Positions 18,948 through 29,499 of a stretch of 64,000 bases of DNA are shown piece after piece; positions within the stretch are counted from its first letter, which is position 1, and each line of letters starts with the position of its first letter. Source of the stretch: an uncultured Clostridiaceae bacterium (GTDB lineage: Bacteria; Bacillota; Clostridia; TANB77; CAG-508); the NCBI GenBank assembly GCA_947642455.1, contig CANRSN010000006.1, positions 1-64,000 of the forward strand, read 5' to 3'. Both the position numbers and the translations under genes were made by a program. Below the pieces are notes generated by a model. The model saw nothing but the letters and a program-made list of their open reading frames with translations, had not been told where the DNA came from and made no database searches.

Positions 18948-20651
18948 TTAACTTCCACTAATTAGACTTATTGAATAATATAAGTCATATTTTTCTCTTG
19001 CTAATGCTGTAAAATATGCCTCTCTTACCTTTTTTAATGCATCTTTTTGTATTTTACGTATTTCTCTATCATTTTGATCCATAATAACAATCTCTCCATC
19101 TATTAATTGGTCTAAATTGTATACTTCTGCAATATTTACAATACAGTCATAGCAATATGTGTATATTGGTCCTGAAGTTGGCTCATGTGGAAAAAAGTAC
19201 ACTTTTGAATCATCTGAAAGATCTACTGTTTGCCTTGCTATTTGTAATTTTGTATATACTCCATCTATGTTTATGCTATTTATATTATCTATTAAATGTT
19301 TACAATTTGGTCTATGGTATGTTTTTACTCCATTTTCATCTGTTAATATGACCATTGAAGTTTTGCTTATAAATTCTTTATTTTGATTATTTGCAATTAC
19401 ACAATAACTATTGTAATATTTTGCTCCTATTGGTAAACCTTGTAAAAATGTTGTAAAACATACCTCTGATGTTATTTTTTCCCAATCTATTTCACTTAAT
19501 TTTGGTAATACATATTCATAACCACTTGTAGTATATAAGTTATAATTTGCCATTGCTGCTATTAGACTTGTTTCTATTGTATACCTTATTACAGCCCTTC
19601 TATGTGTTTCAAATAATGCTTCTGACTTCTCAGGGTCATTATTTGAACTAAAATTAAATATTGGTTCTGCATATGTGTTATTTGTTTCAAACTTAATTTT
19701 CTCACCTTTTGCATTTATTGCATCTTCTGCTGTTATATCTCCTAAATTTTCTTTAACCCATTTTGAGAATTTATATGCTTCTACATAGTAGCTAATAGCA
19801 CTTCTATTCTGCCCTACAGTATTGTTTGCATATGTTCTTGTTGCTGGATCATTTATTATAGTTTGTTGAAAATTATCATACCAGAAATAATAGTTTCCAC
19901 CATCAGGATGTTTTTTATCTTTATCCCAATATACTTTTTTATTGTTATAAAAAGTATATGGATATGTTTTTGGTTTACTTGCAACTGCATTTCCATTTAT
20001 ATTTTCTAATATTATAAGAGTTTCTTGTAGATATTCTTTTTTTATGTCTAGTCCTTTATATTTTAAACTATCTAATTGTATATTAGCATTTATTCTTTGT
20101 GCTGATAATGTATCTATTTCGGATGGATTTATTAAAAAACCTGTTTTTGTTACATATTTACCTCTTACTGTTCCATATACTGTTATTGCATTATCTAGTG
20201 TATAATTTATTACACAGTCTGTATTACCTTTTTTATATCTACATGAATAGTATATGTAAGGTTGTAAACCATATTCATATTGATTATTGCTTTTTGTATT
20301 TGAATATTTGCTATATATATAATATCCATCATATAAAGTATTTAGTATTGCTGGTGTATATTGCCTTAAAGCATCTGAACTCATATCCATACTTGTTCCT
20401 AAGGAATTGTAAAAAGTTGATATTCCTGCTTCTATGTCTCTTATTTTAGAATTACTTACAGAAGAATACCTATTATTTACTGTATTTAATTGAAATGCTT
20501 TTATTGCATCATAAGTAGCATCCATAAGCTTTGTATTATAACTTGATTGTATTTGAATGCTGTCTATTTGTGCACCCATATACATAGACATTATGAATGT
20601 TACTGGAACTACTATTACTATAAATATAACTGTTAAGTGTTGTAATTTCAT
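18948..20651 (-). CDS. Large pilin-like or pilus-tip protein of the Tad-like locus
   Basis: This 567-residue protein has one N-terminal membrane helix (residues 7-26), then a long extracellular-type domain rich in Tyr, Asn and Ser. An N-terminal Cys pair (SCRYKKGNTDC) and a C-terminal CxxC (YCYDCI) with other Cys suggest disulfides or metal binding. It is last in the run of small single-helix proteins downstream of tadA-tadBC, so it may be a minor pilin or tip adhesin. I do not recognise a named family. Confidence 0.7.
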   Translation of the reverse strand: MKLQHLTVIFIVIVVPVTFIMSMYMGAQIDSIQIQSSYNTKLMDATYDAIKAFQLNTVNNRYSSVSNSKIRDIEAGISTFYNSLGTSMDMSSDALRQYTPAILNTLYDGYYIYSKYSNTKSNNQYEYGLQPYIYYSCRYKKGNTDCVINYTLDNAITVYGTVRGKYVTKTGFLINPSEIDTLSAQRINANIQLDSLKYKGLDIKKEYLQETLIILENINGNAVASKPKTYPYTFYNNKKVYWDKDKKHPDGGNYYFWYDNFQQTIINDPATRTYANNTVGQNRSAISYYVEAYKFSKWVKENLGDITAEDAINAKGEKIKFETNNTYAEPIFNFSSNNDPEKSEALFETHRRAVIRYTIETSLIAAMANYNLYTTSGYEYVLPKLSEIDWEKITSEVCFTTFLQGLPIGAKYYNSYCVIANNQNKEFISKTSMVILTDENGVKTYHRPNCKHLIDNINSINIDGVYTKLQIARQTVDLSDDSKVYFFPHEPTSGPIYTYCYDCIVNIAEVYNLDQLIDGEIVIMDQNDREIRKIQKDALKKVREAYFTALAREKYDLYYSISLISGS

Positions 20652-20745
20652 TTGTTTACCTTTCTTTTAAATAAATGGAACAGTTTTAACTTCAAACCAT
20701 CTATATATTTAGATGTTAAAATTAAAAACTGCCCCCTTTGTTTAC

Positions 20746-21270
20746 TTATTTATTACCATTTACTGTTACTAGTCCACCATGTTGTGCTGCTATTTGATAT
20801 GTATCGTCTCCTCCTAGTGCATAGAAGAAGTTTCTTAATTGTTGTGCTAATGTTTTATTAGTGTTTTTTACACTTACTGATACTATATCTCCTTCTTTTA
20901 GTATAATTCTTTTATTTTTATTTAATGTTTCTTCTACTTGACTTGTGTATAAATTATAGTATATATTTTCACCTATTTTTGTTATTTCAGTTTGTGTTGT
21001 TTTTACTCCTGGGTTTTCATCTAATACTTGAATTTTTATTTCTGGCTCTACTGCTAAACCTCCTGCTGAAACTGTTCCTATGTATTTTGTCCAATCATCT
21101 AATGTTAATTTTCCTGTTGTCCTTATATTATCTACAAATTCGTCTGTTGCTGTTTGTAGAGCTAACTGAGATATATCATCATTTCTTTCAGATAAGGACA
21201 TTAGTGGAAATATAAACAATAGGATTGCTGCTAAAAATATTGCTATAATTGTAACTAAACTGTCTTCCAT
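20746..21270 (-). CDS. Single-helix pilin-like protein, MEDSL start
   Basis: The 174 residues begin MEDSLVTIIAIFLAAILLF, with an immediate hydrophobic helix and no leader peptide, followed by a mixed alpha/beta soluble part. It resembles the neighbouring MENASKAL proteins in start and layout, though the helix sequence differs. A pseudopilin role is inferred from the locus. Confidence 0.7.
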   Translation of the reverse strand: MEDSLVTIIAIFLAAILLFIFPLMSLSERNDDISQLALQTATDEFVDNIRTTGKLTLDDWTKYIGTVSAGGLAVEPEIKIQVLDENPGVKTTQTEITKIGENIYYNLYTSQVEETLNKNKRIILKEGDIVSVSVKNTNKTLAQQLRNFFYALGGDDTYQIAAQHGGLVTVNGNK

Positions 21271-21330
21271 ATTATTTCCTCCTTTTTTATGATTTATCTA
21301 ATATTTTATCTTTACATTAATTATTATATA

Positions 21331-22098
21331 TTACATATTTTTTATTAATGTATATGTTATTACTCTCTTTTTGTTCTTTCGTAACAGACTTGTGGTTTCT
21401 CCATTTATTGTTATTGTTGTTGAACCAGAAGAATCTACTTTTCCTTCCTCATCTCTTTCATAGACATATTCTCCAAGTTCTTCTACAAATTTTGGATTAT
21501 CTCCACATTTTTTTATAAAGCCTTCTCCATAATCTGTATCTCTACTTTTATTATTATCTGGTGAAATAAATTTTCCTCCATTTAAAAATAGGTCTAAATT
21601 TTCTTTTGTATCACTTTGCTTTCCTGACCAAGGTTCACGTCTTTTTATTTCTTCATCCATATCAAATGAGCATATTTTTTTATAATTTGGATTACTATCT
21701 GTTATATTTCCCCAATATGTTTGCCATTTATAATCTCCCCACAGTATTTTACCATCAGATTTATATTTTGAGTTAGATTCATATAATACTAAATTTTTTA
21801 CATCATAAAGCCTACCATCTATATATGTGCCTTCTTTAAATACTACTGTATAATTTTCTTTATAGTATTTATATAATGTTGGTATAACTGTTTCTAATCC
21901 AACTATCCTTTTTTGATATTTAGCAGATTGCCCTTCTTCATAAGTATAATACTCATATGATGTTGCTTCATCTTCTTGTGCTAATATTATATCTGAAGTA
22001 TTTTTTGCTTGTGTGAACATTGTAAATGCTATTGTTAATGCCATACTAAAGACTATGACAGCAAATGCCATTTTTAAAGCTTCTACAGCATTTTCCAT
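21331..22098 (-). CDS. Single-helix pilin-like protein, MENAVEAL start
   Basis: The 255 residues begin MENAVEALKMAFAVIVFSMA, giving a membrane helix from about residue 8. The exposed domain is rich in Tyr and Lys. It shares the MENA-x-x-AL start with three paralogues upstream. There is no type III signal-peptide cleavage motif before the helix. It is probably a structural or minor subunit of the Tad-like pilus. Confidence 0.7.
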   Translation of the reverse strand: MENAVEALKMAFAVIVFSMALTIAFTMFTQAKNTSDIILAQEDEATSYEYYTYEEGQSAKYQKRIVGLETVIPTLYKYYKENYTVVFKEGTYIDGRLYDVKNLVLYESNSKYKSDGKILWGDYKWQTYWGNITDSNPNYKKICSFDMDEEIKRREPWSGKQSDTKENLDLFLNGGKFISPDNNKSRDTDYGEGFIKKCGDNPKFVEELGEYVYERDEEGKVDSSGSTTITINGETTSLLRKNKKRVITYTLIKNM

Positions 22099-22138
22099 AT
22101 TTATCTTCCCATCTTAGCCAAGTTGGCTGATTTATTAA

Positions 22139-22597
22139 CTATTTTGATTTATCTCTAATGTTAACTTTAATAATTAATTGTGTATTTTTGTCATATTGGA
22201 ATGTTACATTATATGATTTTCCATTTTTTAAACTTGCTTTTGCATTTATTGCAGATTTAAATTTTTCATCTGAGTCATCCTCTGTAGCTGTGCCATATGC
22301 ATCATCTGCAGTAATATCACTAGCTTCTGTTGTTACTAATACTTGTCTTGTAGGATCATCACTATTTTGACCATTATGTGTTCTTACTGTATCACATAAA
22401 GCCATTGCTTTTGAACCTGATATTGTTCCTTCATATGCTATAAATTTTTGATTAAATTGTGTAATTTCATATTCTGTTAAGTCACTATCTCCTGTTGAGT
22501 TTGAAGCCTGCATAAATACAGACATTCCTATACCTATAATTAATACCGCTAATATTATTGCTCCTGCGATAATTAGAGCTTTTGACGCATTCTCCAT
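22139..22597 (-). CDS. Single-helix pilin-like protein, 152 residues
   Basis: The protein begins MENASKALIIAGAIILAVLI and then has a short soluble domain with EYEITQFNQKFIAYEG, a stretch similar to EFNEQFLKYVS and KYNKRFEQYNR in the two larger paralogues. As the smallest member it is a good candidate for the major pilin, which is an inference. Confidence 0.75.
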   Translation of the reverse strand: MENASKALIIAGAIILAVLIIGIGMSVFMQASNSTGDSDLTEYEITQFNQKFIAYEGTISGSKAMALCDTVRTHNGQNSDDPTRQVLVTTEASDITADDAYGTATEDDSDEKFKSAINAKASLKNGKSYNVTFQYDKNTQLIIKVNIRDKSK

Positions 22598-22667
22598 AAT
22601 AAATTCCTCCCTTGTTTATGGTTACTAAAATAGTAACTCTTATTTTTATATTTTAAAATATTAATAA

Positions 22668-23117
22668 CTAAATTTGTTCTATAAATAGGCTTTTTACCAT
22701 TTTTGTTTTTTCATGATATTCTATTTTTGTACATTTAAATGTAAAACCTCCAAAGTTTTTTACAAAAGCCTCTGAGCCTTGCTTTCCTATTGCTTCCATT
22801 CTATATGTGTATATTTTGTCTTCATTTCCTTTAAATTGAATTGTTATAATTATTGAGTTAGTATCATTTTCCTTATATTCACCTTTTTCGTTTTTCTCGA
22901 TACCATTTTTTTCGTTTAAGTGTATTGTTTTGTTAATTATTGAAATTACTGTAGTTCCTAAAAGCTCTGTATTGTAGTAAGATTCATAATCGCTATTTAG
23001 TTGCTGTATTTCTTTTAAATTAGATTTATAACTGTTAATAGAAAATATTATTGCAGTTATTATGGTTGTTATTACAATAACAATTATTATTAGTGGAATT
23101 ACTATTTTTTTCAACAT
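22668..23117 (-). CDS. Small membrane-anchored protein of the pilus locus
   Basis: The 149 residues start with a long hydrophobic helix (MLKKIVIPLIIIVIVITT...) and a coiled region, then a beta-rich tail. It lacks the MENA start of its neighbours but has the same layout, including SYYNTELLGTTVISIINKT-like spacing comparable to the paralogues' SDIISVINLA. It may be a divergent pilin. Confidence 0.65.
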   Translation of the reverse strand: MLKKIVIPLIIIVIVITTIITAIIFSINSYKSNLKEIQQLNSDYESYYNTELLGTTVISIINKTIHLNEKNGIEKNEKGEYKENDTNSIIITIQFKGNEDKIYTYRMEAIGKQGSEAFVKNFGGFTFKCTKIEYHEKTKMVKSLFIEQI

Positions 23118-23172
23118 TTCCCTCCTTATATTATAACATTATTTGTGTTCTATTTCAAGTTTTTTAGACAAA

Positions 23173-23754
23173 TTAATCTAATGCTCTTATTTTCATATAT
23201 TTTATTCTATTAGTTTGTGAACTAATTACTACATCTTCAGTATACTCACATACATAACGTTTCATTTTTGCAACACTTTGACCTGTACTTCCATTAGAAG
23301 TTGTTAATACTGAATTATCTTTAATAAAATTTATATATGTATCTTGGGGTTTATCTTCAAAATTAGAAATTGTTTTGCCTTTATCTATTACATCTATTTG
23401 TATATATTTTGTTGCACTTGACTTTTTTTCTTGAGCAGTATATGTTTTATCTTCATTATAAAACCCCTGATTTATATTATTTTCTTTTGCTAAACTTGCT
23501 ATAGATATTACATCATGTGCAGTTAATATAACTCTTTTTTCTTCTCTTTCTGCTGGTGGCATACTACTATTGGTATAACTTACATATTTCAAAAATTGCT
23601 CATTAAATTCTCCTATCTGTTTTGCTTCTAAATCTTTTTGTGCATTTGCTGAATATGTAGAAAATATATTAAAAAGTACTACTCCTATAGATATTATCAT
23701 TACACCTATTAATATAGAGGCTGCCATTATTAATGCTTTTGATGCATTTTCCAT
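23173..23754 (-). CDS. Single-helix pilin-like protein, 193 residues
   Basis: It begins MENASKALIMAASILIGVMI, nearly identical to the next upstream paralogue, and continues with EFNEQFLKYV and a HDVISIASLAKENN motif. The soluble part is about 160 residues. The near-identical N-termini with diverged exteriors indicate gene duplication within a filament-forming family. Confidence 0.75.
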   Translation of the reverse strand: MENASKALIMAASILIGVMIISIGVVLFNIFSTYSANAQKDLEAKQIGEFNEQFLKYVSYTNSSMPPAEREEKRVILTAHDVISIASLAKENNINQGFYNEDKTYTAQEKKSSATKYIQIDVIDKGKTISNFEDKPQDTYINFIKDNSVLTTSNGSTGQSVAKMKRYVCEYTEDVVISSQTNRIKYMKIRALD

Positions 23755-23792
23755 ATTTTAATTTCCTTTCTAAAAACCTATGCTAACATATT

Positions 23793-24542
23793 TTAAAGGT
23801 TTGGTTCTACTTCTTCAAATGTAATAGCTATCATTCTACCTGTATCATCATATTTTACATCTTTGGCTGTAAAATATTTACTTGTAAAATTTGTTTTTGT
23901 TGACTTAAGTTGTGTATACATTTTTATATCTTTTTCTACTTTATCTTTTCCACCATAATCTTTCATTTTATCATTATATTCTTTTCTTTTATTATCTGCA
24001 TCTGTAGTTCTCCCAAGCCTAGTATATGCATTAATTTCATTATCATATGTTTGCTTTATTCTAATAATATTGTCAATTGGTTCTACCTTAATATAATCCT
24101 CTTCTATCTTAGCAATTTTATCATCTATATTTTTTAATATATTTTTTACTGTGTCACTAGAATCTTTTTTATCATCTAGTATTATATGTTTTTTTGCTTT
24201 TATTTCATATTTTGCTTTTTCTGAGCCTTCAACTATTGTTATGTTATTTGTTATATTTATTATCAATGTCATTGGTGTATATCCTAGTTGTTCACTTGCT
24301 TGTACATTATTATAATCTTCTGCTAAATTTATAACAGAAATAATATCACTTCCATATAACATACTTCTATTATATTGTTCAAACCTTTTGTTATATTTTT
24401 CTATTTGCATAGCTTCTTTTGCAAGTTCTGCTTCAGATTGCACATTTCCTAAATTGCTAAACATAAATACTACCAAACCGATAATAAGTATACTTATTAA
24501 TATTCCACCTGCCATAATTAAGGCTTTTGATGCATTTTCCAT
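23793..24542 (-). CDS. Single-helix pilin-like protein, 249 residues
   Basis: It begins MENASKALIMAGGILISILI. After the helix come KYNKRFEQYNRSMLYGSDII and a Lys-rich coiled insert. It is directly downstream of the tadB-tadC platform gene, the usual place for pilin genes. The family is not one I can name. Confidence 0.75.
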   Translation of the reverse strand: MENASKALIMAGGILISILIIGLVVFMFSNLGNVQSEAELAKEAMQIEKYNKRFEQYNRSMLYGSDIISVINLAEDYNNVQASEQLGYTPMTLIINITNNITIVEGSEKAKYEIKAKKHIILDDKKDSSDTVKNILKNIDDKIAKIEEDYIKVEPIDNIIRIKQTYDNEINAYTRLGRTTDADNKRKEYNDKMKDYGGKDKVEKDIKMYTQLKSTKTNFTSKYFTAKDVKYDDTGRMIAITFEEVEPNL

Positions 24543-24569
24543 AATTTACATTCCCTCCTAAGGCAAAAT

Positions 24570-26651
24570 CTATTTCATTCCTGATAAAGAATTAAATGAT
24601 GTATTCATACTTGTTAATCCTATAAATACTAGTGGAACAATTAAGTAACCAACAAATAGTACTACCATAGGTGCAAAACCTATACCTTTTCCTATCATTC
24701 CCTTCTTAGCAATTAACCTGTCATTAGATTCTTTACGTTTTGCTTGATAGTAGTCTCTTTCTGTATCTAGCTCATCAAATGCATCTTTTATTGGAATTTT
24801 TTCAACAGCTGCTTGAAGGCTTTCTATTATACGTATAAAATCTTGATATGTTACATCTTCTTTCATTGCTTCTAAGGCTTCCCAAGCTCCACTTTCGTAG
24901 TTATTTATACATTTGCTTAATGGATCTTTGAAAATGTTTGCATACCTTTCTAGCCATTCAAGGATAATTTCAACATTAACCCTTTCAATTCTCATAAGCA
25001 TTAGTATTATTGTTTGGAATTGCATTACTTCATCTTCCATTTCTAGTTGACGCATTTTCGTTTGGAATATTAACATTAGTATTGGTGCCATATATGCAAC
25101 CATTGAAATTGCTAAAGCTCCTAAAACCTCTACCCAACTTAAATATTCACTATTTATTGTTGCAATTTTTCCCATAATTCTTTCTGCTGCTGTTTCTTTT
25201 TCTGAATCGTTACTGCTTATATATGTATCATTTACTTTTCCACTAGTCATTGCATTTACTAAAGTTTCTGCTTTAAGGTTAGGTTCTGCCTTATATCTAT
25301 CTATATATTCATTATCTGACTTTGTTAGTTGATCTGCCGTTTTTCGCTGTTTATCTGTCATTGTCATAATAAGGTCATAATCTGTTGTAGGGTCTGTATA
25401 TACATTTTCAATTGTTATTCTATGTAATTGGCTAAATAAGAATACTGACACGAAAAATGATGTAATACAAAGTACTATTCTATTTATGTATATCCACTGA
25501 ATTTTATCTTTACATGCTGCATCTTTCATACGTTTTTTCATTGTTCTATTTTCTTTTGTACCTTCTTTTGGTATGAACAAGTCTACTATTTTCTTTACAA
25601 ATGGTATTTTATATAATCTTTCTTGCCATGGATTTTCTGTATTTTTTGTATTCATTGCTGTTGAACCATTATCTTTTAATTTTCTAGTTAATATGTAACA
25701 TATGAAAGTTAATACTAATAACAATATTTGCACTAGCATTCCATCTTTTCCTTCATAAAAAGATGCAACAAAACTAAACTGTGATACTGCCCAATTTTTT
25801 ATTGGTTCTATTGCAAGCATTGGAACTATTGATATTACTGACAAACTTTGAAATACATAATCTAGCTTGTCTCTTTTTAATATTTCTAGTTGCATTTCTT
25901 GAGTTATATTATTTAAGTTTTTTAAATATAAAGATGCACCATTTACTTTCCTATCTCCAAATTCTTTTGTAAGATATGATACTCCAGCAAACTCTTTTAA
26001 ATAGCTATTTGGAGCTATATCGTAATATTTTTCAAGTTCTGATTCTGGGTCATTTGATATTAGTACTTCATATATTTTTTCTGCTTGTCTTGACATTTCT
26101 GGGTTGTCATCGTCTTGTGCAGTTTGATAAATTGCTTCTTCTACCATGTTAAATTCATTATACGCATGTCTTATTTCTGAGAAAAAGTGTATTTGTTGCT
26201 TTAATAAGTTATTATCTATTTTGTCTACCATACCATCTATAAATGTATCTACCATGAATATTTCAAATATAAGTAATATACACATTAGTAGAAAGTTTGC
26301 ACTTGTTAATGCTATTATGATTATTGTTAATGGTAATATTATAAGTAATGCTCTAGATAATATTTTTGATGCCTGCATTCTTGTTAAATATTCATCATCT
26401 ATATTTATTATTTCTAGTCTTCTTCTTAATTTTAGTATATATCTTTTCAAAAATGGCGTTTTTAAATAAAACATGTACAATTTTTGATAAGTTACTTCCA
26501 TTGAAAACTTAGACTCTTGTGTACCTTCTCTTAGCTGATCGATATATTTTTGTTCTTTATTATTTTTACTAATTATAATATATGCTACTACGATAGCTAC
26601 TAATAAGCCTGCTGCTCCAAACATCATGTATAGTAATATATCTTGTGACAT
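24570..26651 (-). CDS. Fused TadB-TadC-like pilus platform protein
   Basis: TadB and TadC are inner-membrane platform proteins of Tad (type IVc) pili. This 693-residue protein contains two T2SSF-like modules: an N-terminal one with helices near 10-27, 105-145 and 270-330, and a C-terminal one with EVMQFQTIILMLMRIERVNV and helices near 500-530 and 655-685. The two appear fused in one chain. It lies between tadA and the pilin-like genes. Confidence 0.85.
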   Translation of the reverse strand: MSQDILLYMMFGAAGLLVAIVVAYIIISKNNKEQKYIDQLREGTQESKFSMEVTYQKLYMFYLKTPFLKRYILKLRRRLEIINIDDEYLTRMQASKILSRALLIILPLTIIIIALTSANFLLMCILLIFEIFMVDTFIDGMVDKIDNNLLKQQIHFFSEIRHAYNEFNMVEEAIYQTAQDDDNPEMSRQAEKIYEVLISNDPESELEKYYDIAPNSYLKEFAGVSYLTKEFGDRKVNGASLYLKNLNNITQEMQLEILKRDKLDYVFQSLSVISIVPMLAIEPIKNWAVSQFSFVASFYEGKDGMLVQILLLVLTFICYILTRKLKDNGSTAMNTKNTENPWQERLYKIPFVKKIVDLFIPKEGTKENRTMKKRMKDAACKDKIQWIYINRIVLCITSFFVSVFLFSQLHRITIENVYTDPTTDYDLIMTMTDKQRKTADQLTKSDNEYIDRYKAEPNLKAETLVNAMTSGKVNDTYISSNDSEKETAAERIMGKIATINSEYLSWVEVLGALAISMVAYMAPILMLIFQTKMRQLEMEDEVMQFQTIILMLMRIERVNVEIILEWLERYANIFKDPLSKCINNYESGAWEALEAMKEDVTYQDFIRIIESLQAAVEKIPIKDAFDELDTERDYYQAKRKESNDRLIAKKGMIGKGIGFAPMVVLFVGYLIVPLVFIGLTSMNTSFNSLSGMK

Positions 26652-26674
26652 GTTTTCACCTCTATTCTACATTT

Positions 26675-28637
26675 TTATTCTTGTACTATTGGTTTTCTTC
26701 CTCTTTTTTTAGGTTGCTCTATATCTTCCTCGTCTTCTCCTTCATACCTTGCTACTTTTGTATGCCAATTTCTTTCTACAAATTTTATAAATTCTTCTGC
26801 ATCTGTATCATCCATATTATTTAGCATTTCTCTAATATTGTTGTCTGATATTTTATTTGTTATTACATATTCTCCATCATGATATTCTAAGATATTTTGA
26901 TATTTGTATAACTCTCTATTAGTTGTTTTTGTGAAATAATATGTTGCATTATCCATAAATTTCTCTAGTTTTCCTTCTAATGTTTTTTCTTTTCTATGGT
27001 CAAATGTATACTCATTCTTTTCTTCTACTGGTATACATTCTGTTACTCTTTCTATGTATCTTCTTCCTCTAAAGTCTTTTACTAAGTGAATGTCAAAGTT
27101 AAGTACTTGTACAACTTGCTCTTCTGCTGTTCTTTCGTCTTTAAATACTCCTGCTCTTAGCATTGAGTTACGAAGTGCTGTTACTAAGTCTGGGAATGTT
27201 TTAGCATGGTGAGTAAATAATGTAAATTTAGATGCAACCTGTGCTGATTGAATCATCCAAGATGCTACAGGGTCTGTTGCAACCTCACCAATTATATTAA
27301 CAGAACCATCTGTCTTTTTTTGAACGTCCAAACAGTCTTGTCCAGATACAGTTTCTGTTTCACGCATTGATAATATGTTTCTTGTTGGATATATTTTTCT
27401 TAAGTGTAACTCAAATGCTGTTTCTGTAATACGAAGGTTCATAGTTTCATATATATTTTCAATCATAGCCATAAGCATTGTTGTTTTTCCGACATCCTTG
27501 CTCTCCTGTAAGTGATATAATTCTTGCACCTTTTACTAAGTATTTTAATAAATCTATTGCATCCTCTTTTCCTGGGAACCTTACTATTTGCTCTAGCGTT
27601 GCACGTTTTACGTCAAATTTTCTTACGAAAAATGCCCATGTTTCTGACATACTTGGTCTTACAACAACAACACGAGATCCATCTTTCATTTCATTAATTT
27701 TAAAACCATTTGTGTCTGATAATTGCCCTGGGTTATTGTATTTATATATATTTTGACATACTCTTTTTAATTCTGCTTCTGAACCAAATGATAAAAATGC
27801 TAAACGTATTGATTTACCTTGGAACATTATCCATATACTGTCACATGCACGTGGTACCTTATGTTCCATTATTTGATCTATATAATCTCCATCTCCTTGT
27901 GCTACTTGGCTTAAGAAACTCTCTGGCAAACCTGATACTCCACCAGATATACCATCTATGTTCATATCTCTTATTTCATCTATACTACTATATCCTTTGT
28001 AGTGTTGATAAATTCTTTGTACAACTATACTTAATTTATCTTGGAATGTTAGCATAAAGTTTTCTTTTTCATATATTTCGTCTATTTCTTCACTTGTAAT
28101 TACATAACATGGCTTAGCTTCTCCTGATACGTATTTTAATCTTGCTAAATCATATTTTTTCATAATTTCTGATAATGCTTCATATCCAAATTCTTGTTTA
28201 TACATATATAAAATAATTTCAAATTTATCTTGACTAGTTAAAAGAGATGGAACATCAAATGATATTGCTTTTGATACATTTAACTCTGTTACACCATATT
28301 CTTTTGCTAATAAGTCATATATTAATTCTTTTATATATTTTTTATCGTTAACATCTCCATATGTACAACCTTTTAAAGCCTTTTTTAACTCATATTTCTT
28401 ATTTTTCCTTCTTTTTAATTCCTCTTCTGATAACCCTATATCATAAAGATTTATTTTTGTTATTTCATCTAGTCTTTTTTTAACAAAAGCAGTCATTGTT
28501 TCTAATGTATATGTTTTATCATCTACATTTATTTCTTCTTCAACTTTTGCATCTTGCTTTTTTTTCAAATTTTTCATTATAAAAAAACCTGCTAATGCTA
28601 AAACGGCTAATATTAATACTATATTAATTAAGTTCAT
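26675..28637 (-). CDS. tadA: TadA-like pilus assembly ATPase, read through a +1 shift in the Walker A motif
   Basis: TadA powers assembly of Tad pili. The zero frame runs from ATG 28637 (after AAGGAG) to ...LTGEQGC, then meets CGG at 27491-27489 and soon stops. Omitting the C at 27491 gives GEQGCGKTTMLM, a normal Walker A (Gly383, Lys384, Thr385), and an open frame to 26675, about 653 residues in all. An N-terminal membrane segment (residues 4-22) and a ~200-residue extension precede the ATPase core; the tail is acidic with a KKRGRKP motif. Either it is a recoded gene, a pseudogene or a sequence error; see the CGG findings. Confidence 0.85.
27488..27494 (-). other. Candidate +1 recoding site (TGT C GGA) in tadA
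   Basis: The zero-frame codon is CGG (27491-27489) after TGT; shifting +1 reads GGA, the third Gly of the P-loop. Confidence 0.6.
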
Positions 28638-28658
28638 TTTTAGGCTCCTTTCTAAAGG

Positions 28659-29498
28659 TTATGTTCTCATTTGTAGTTCCTGTAATTTGTATAATATATC
28701 TGCTGACATTCTTGCAGCTTCTTTCATAAAAGTTGCATTTCTGTCATCTTCTTTTATTCTTCTTAATTTAAGCATAAGTTCTGCTACTTTTGACTCTGAT
28801 GTTGCTTCAAAAAATAGTGTATTATATGGTATTGCTGTTATATCTTTTCTTTGTCTTATAAATCTTGTAATATTTTTTATATTATATTTTGAAAATTTAT
28901 CATACCTTCCCACATTTAACATTATATTATTTTTCTTAAAAAAGTCATTACTTTCTCTTAAAGCTACAAAATCTTCTATTGTTGATAGTTTTTGTGTTAT
29001 ATTCATTACTATTATATCTGCTATTTCTAATATTCTATTTGCTTGTTCTTTTGGCATTTTCTTGGATATATCTACAAACACTAAGTCATAATCTCTATTT
29101 GCTACTTGTATTATTTGTGGATACATTGTACATATTTGTTTGTATTCTTCATAATTATTTGTATTAGAAGAACATAATATATCAAATCTGTCTTTGAAAA
29201 CTACTTTTGCATAATTAGCAACTATTGAATTTGAAGTTTTGTTACTATTTATTATTTTTAGTAATCCCTCAACTCCTGACTCAAAACCAACTTGTGTAGT
29301 AGATGTTAAGTTTTTAGCAAGTGCATTTTGTTTGGCTAGATTCCAAAAACAATTTTCTAATGTTTTATTATTAAATTCTGTACTTATATCTAATATTTTA
29401 TAATTATGTTCTATTGCCATATATGTTGTAAGTGCAGCCATTGATAAAGTTTGACCTGTTTCTTTTTTTTCTCTGCTCCAAAATGCTATAATAGACAT
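28659..29498 (-). CDS. ParA/MinD-like (TadZ-like) protein with altered P-loop
   Basis: The 279-residue protein has the fold pattern of TadZ/CpaE-type ATPases, which localise Tad pilus machines. The P-loop position reads SREKKETGQTLSM, with Gln where the catalytic Lys is expected, so ATP hydrolysis is doubtful. DYDLVFVDIS and ADIIVMNITQ correspond to the later ParA-family strands. It lies between tadA and a second ParA-like gene. Confidence 0.75.
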   Translation of the reverse strand: MSIIAFWSREKKETGQTLSMAALTTYMAIEHNYKILDISTEFNNKTLENCFWNLAKQNALAKNLTSTTQVGFESGVEGLLKIINSNKTSNSIVANYAKVVFKDRFDILCSSNTNNYEEYKQICTMYPQIIQVANRDYDLVFVDISKKMPKEQANRILEIADIIVMNITQKLSTIEDFVALRESNDFFKKNNIMLNVGRYDKFSKYNIKNITRFIRQRKDITAIPYNTLFFEATSESKVAELMLKLRRIKEDDRNATFMKEAARMSADILYKLQELQMRT

Positions 29499-29499
29499 T

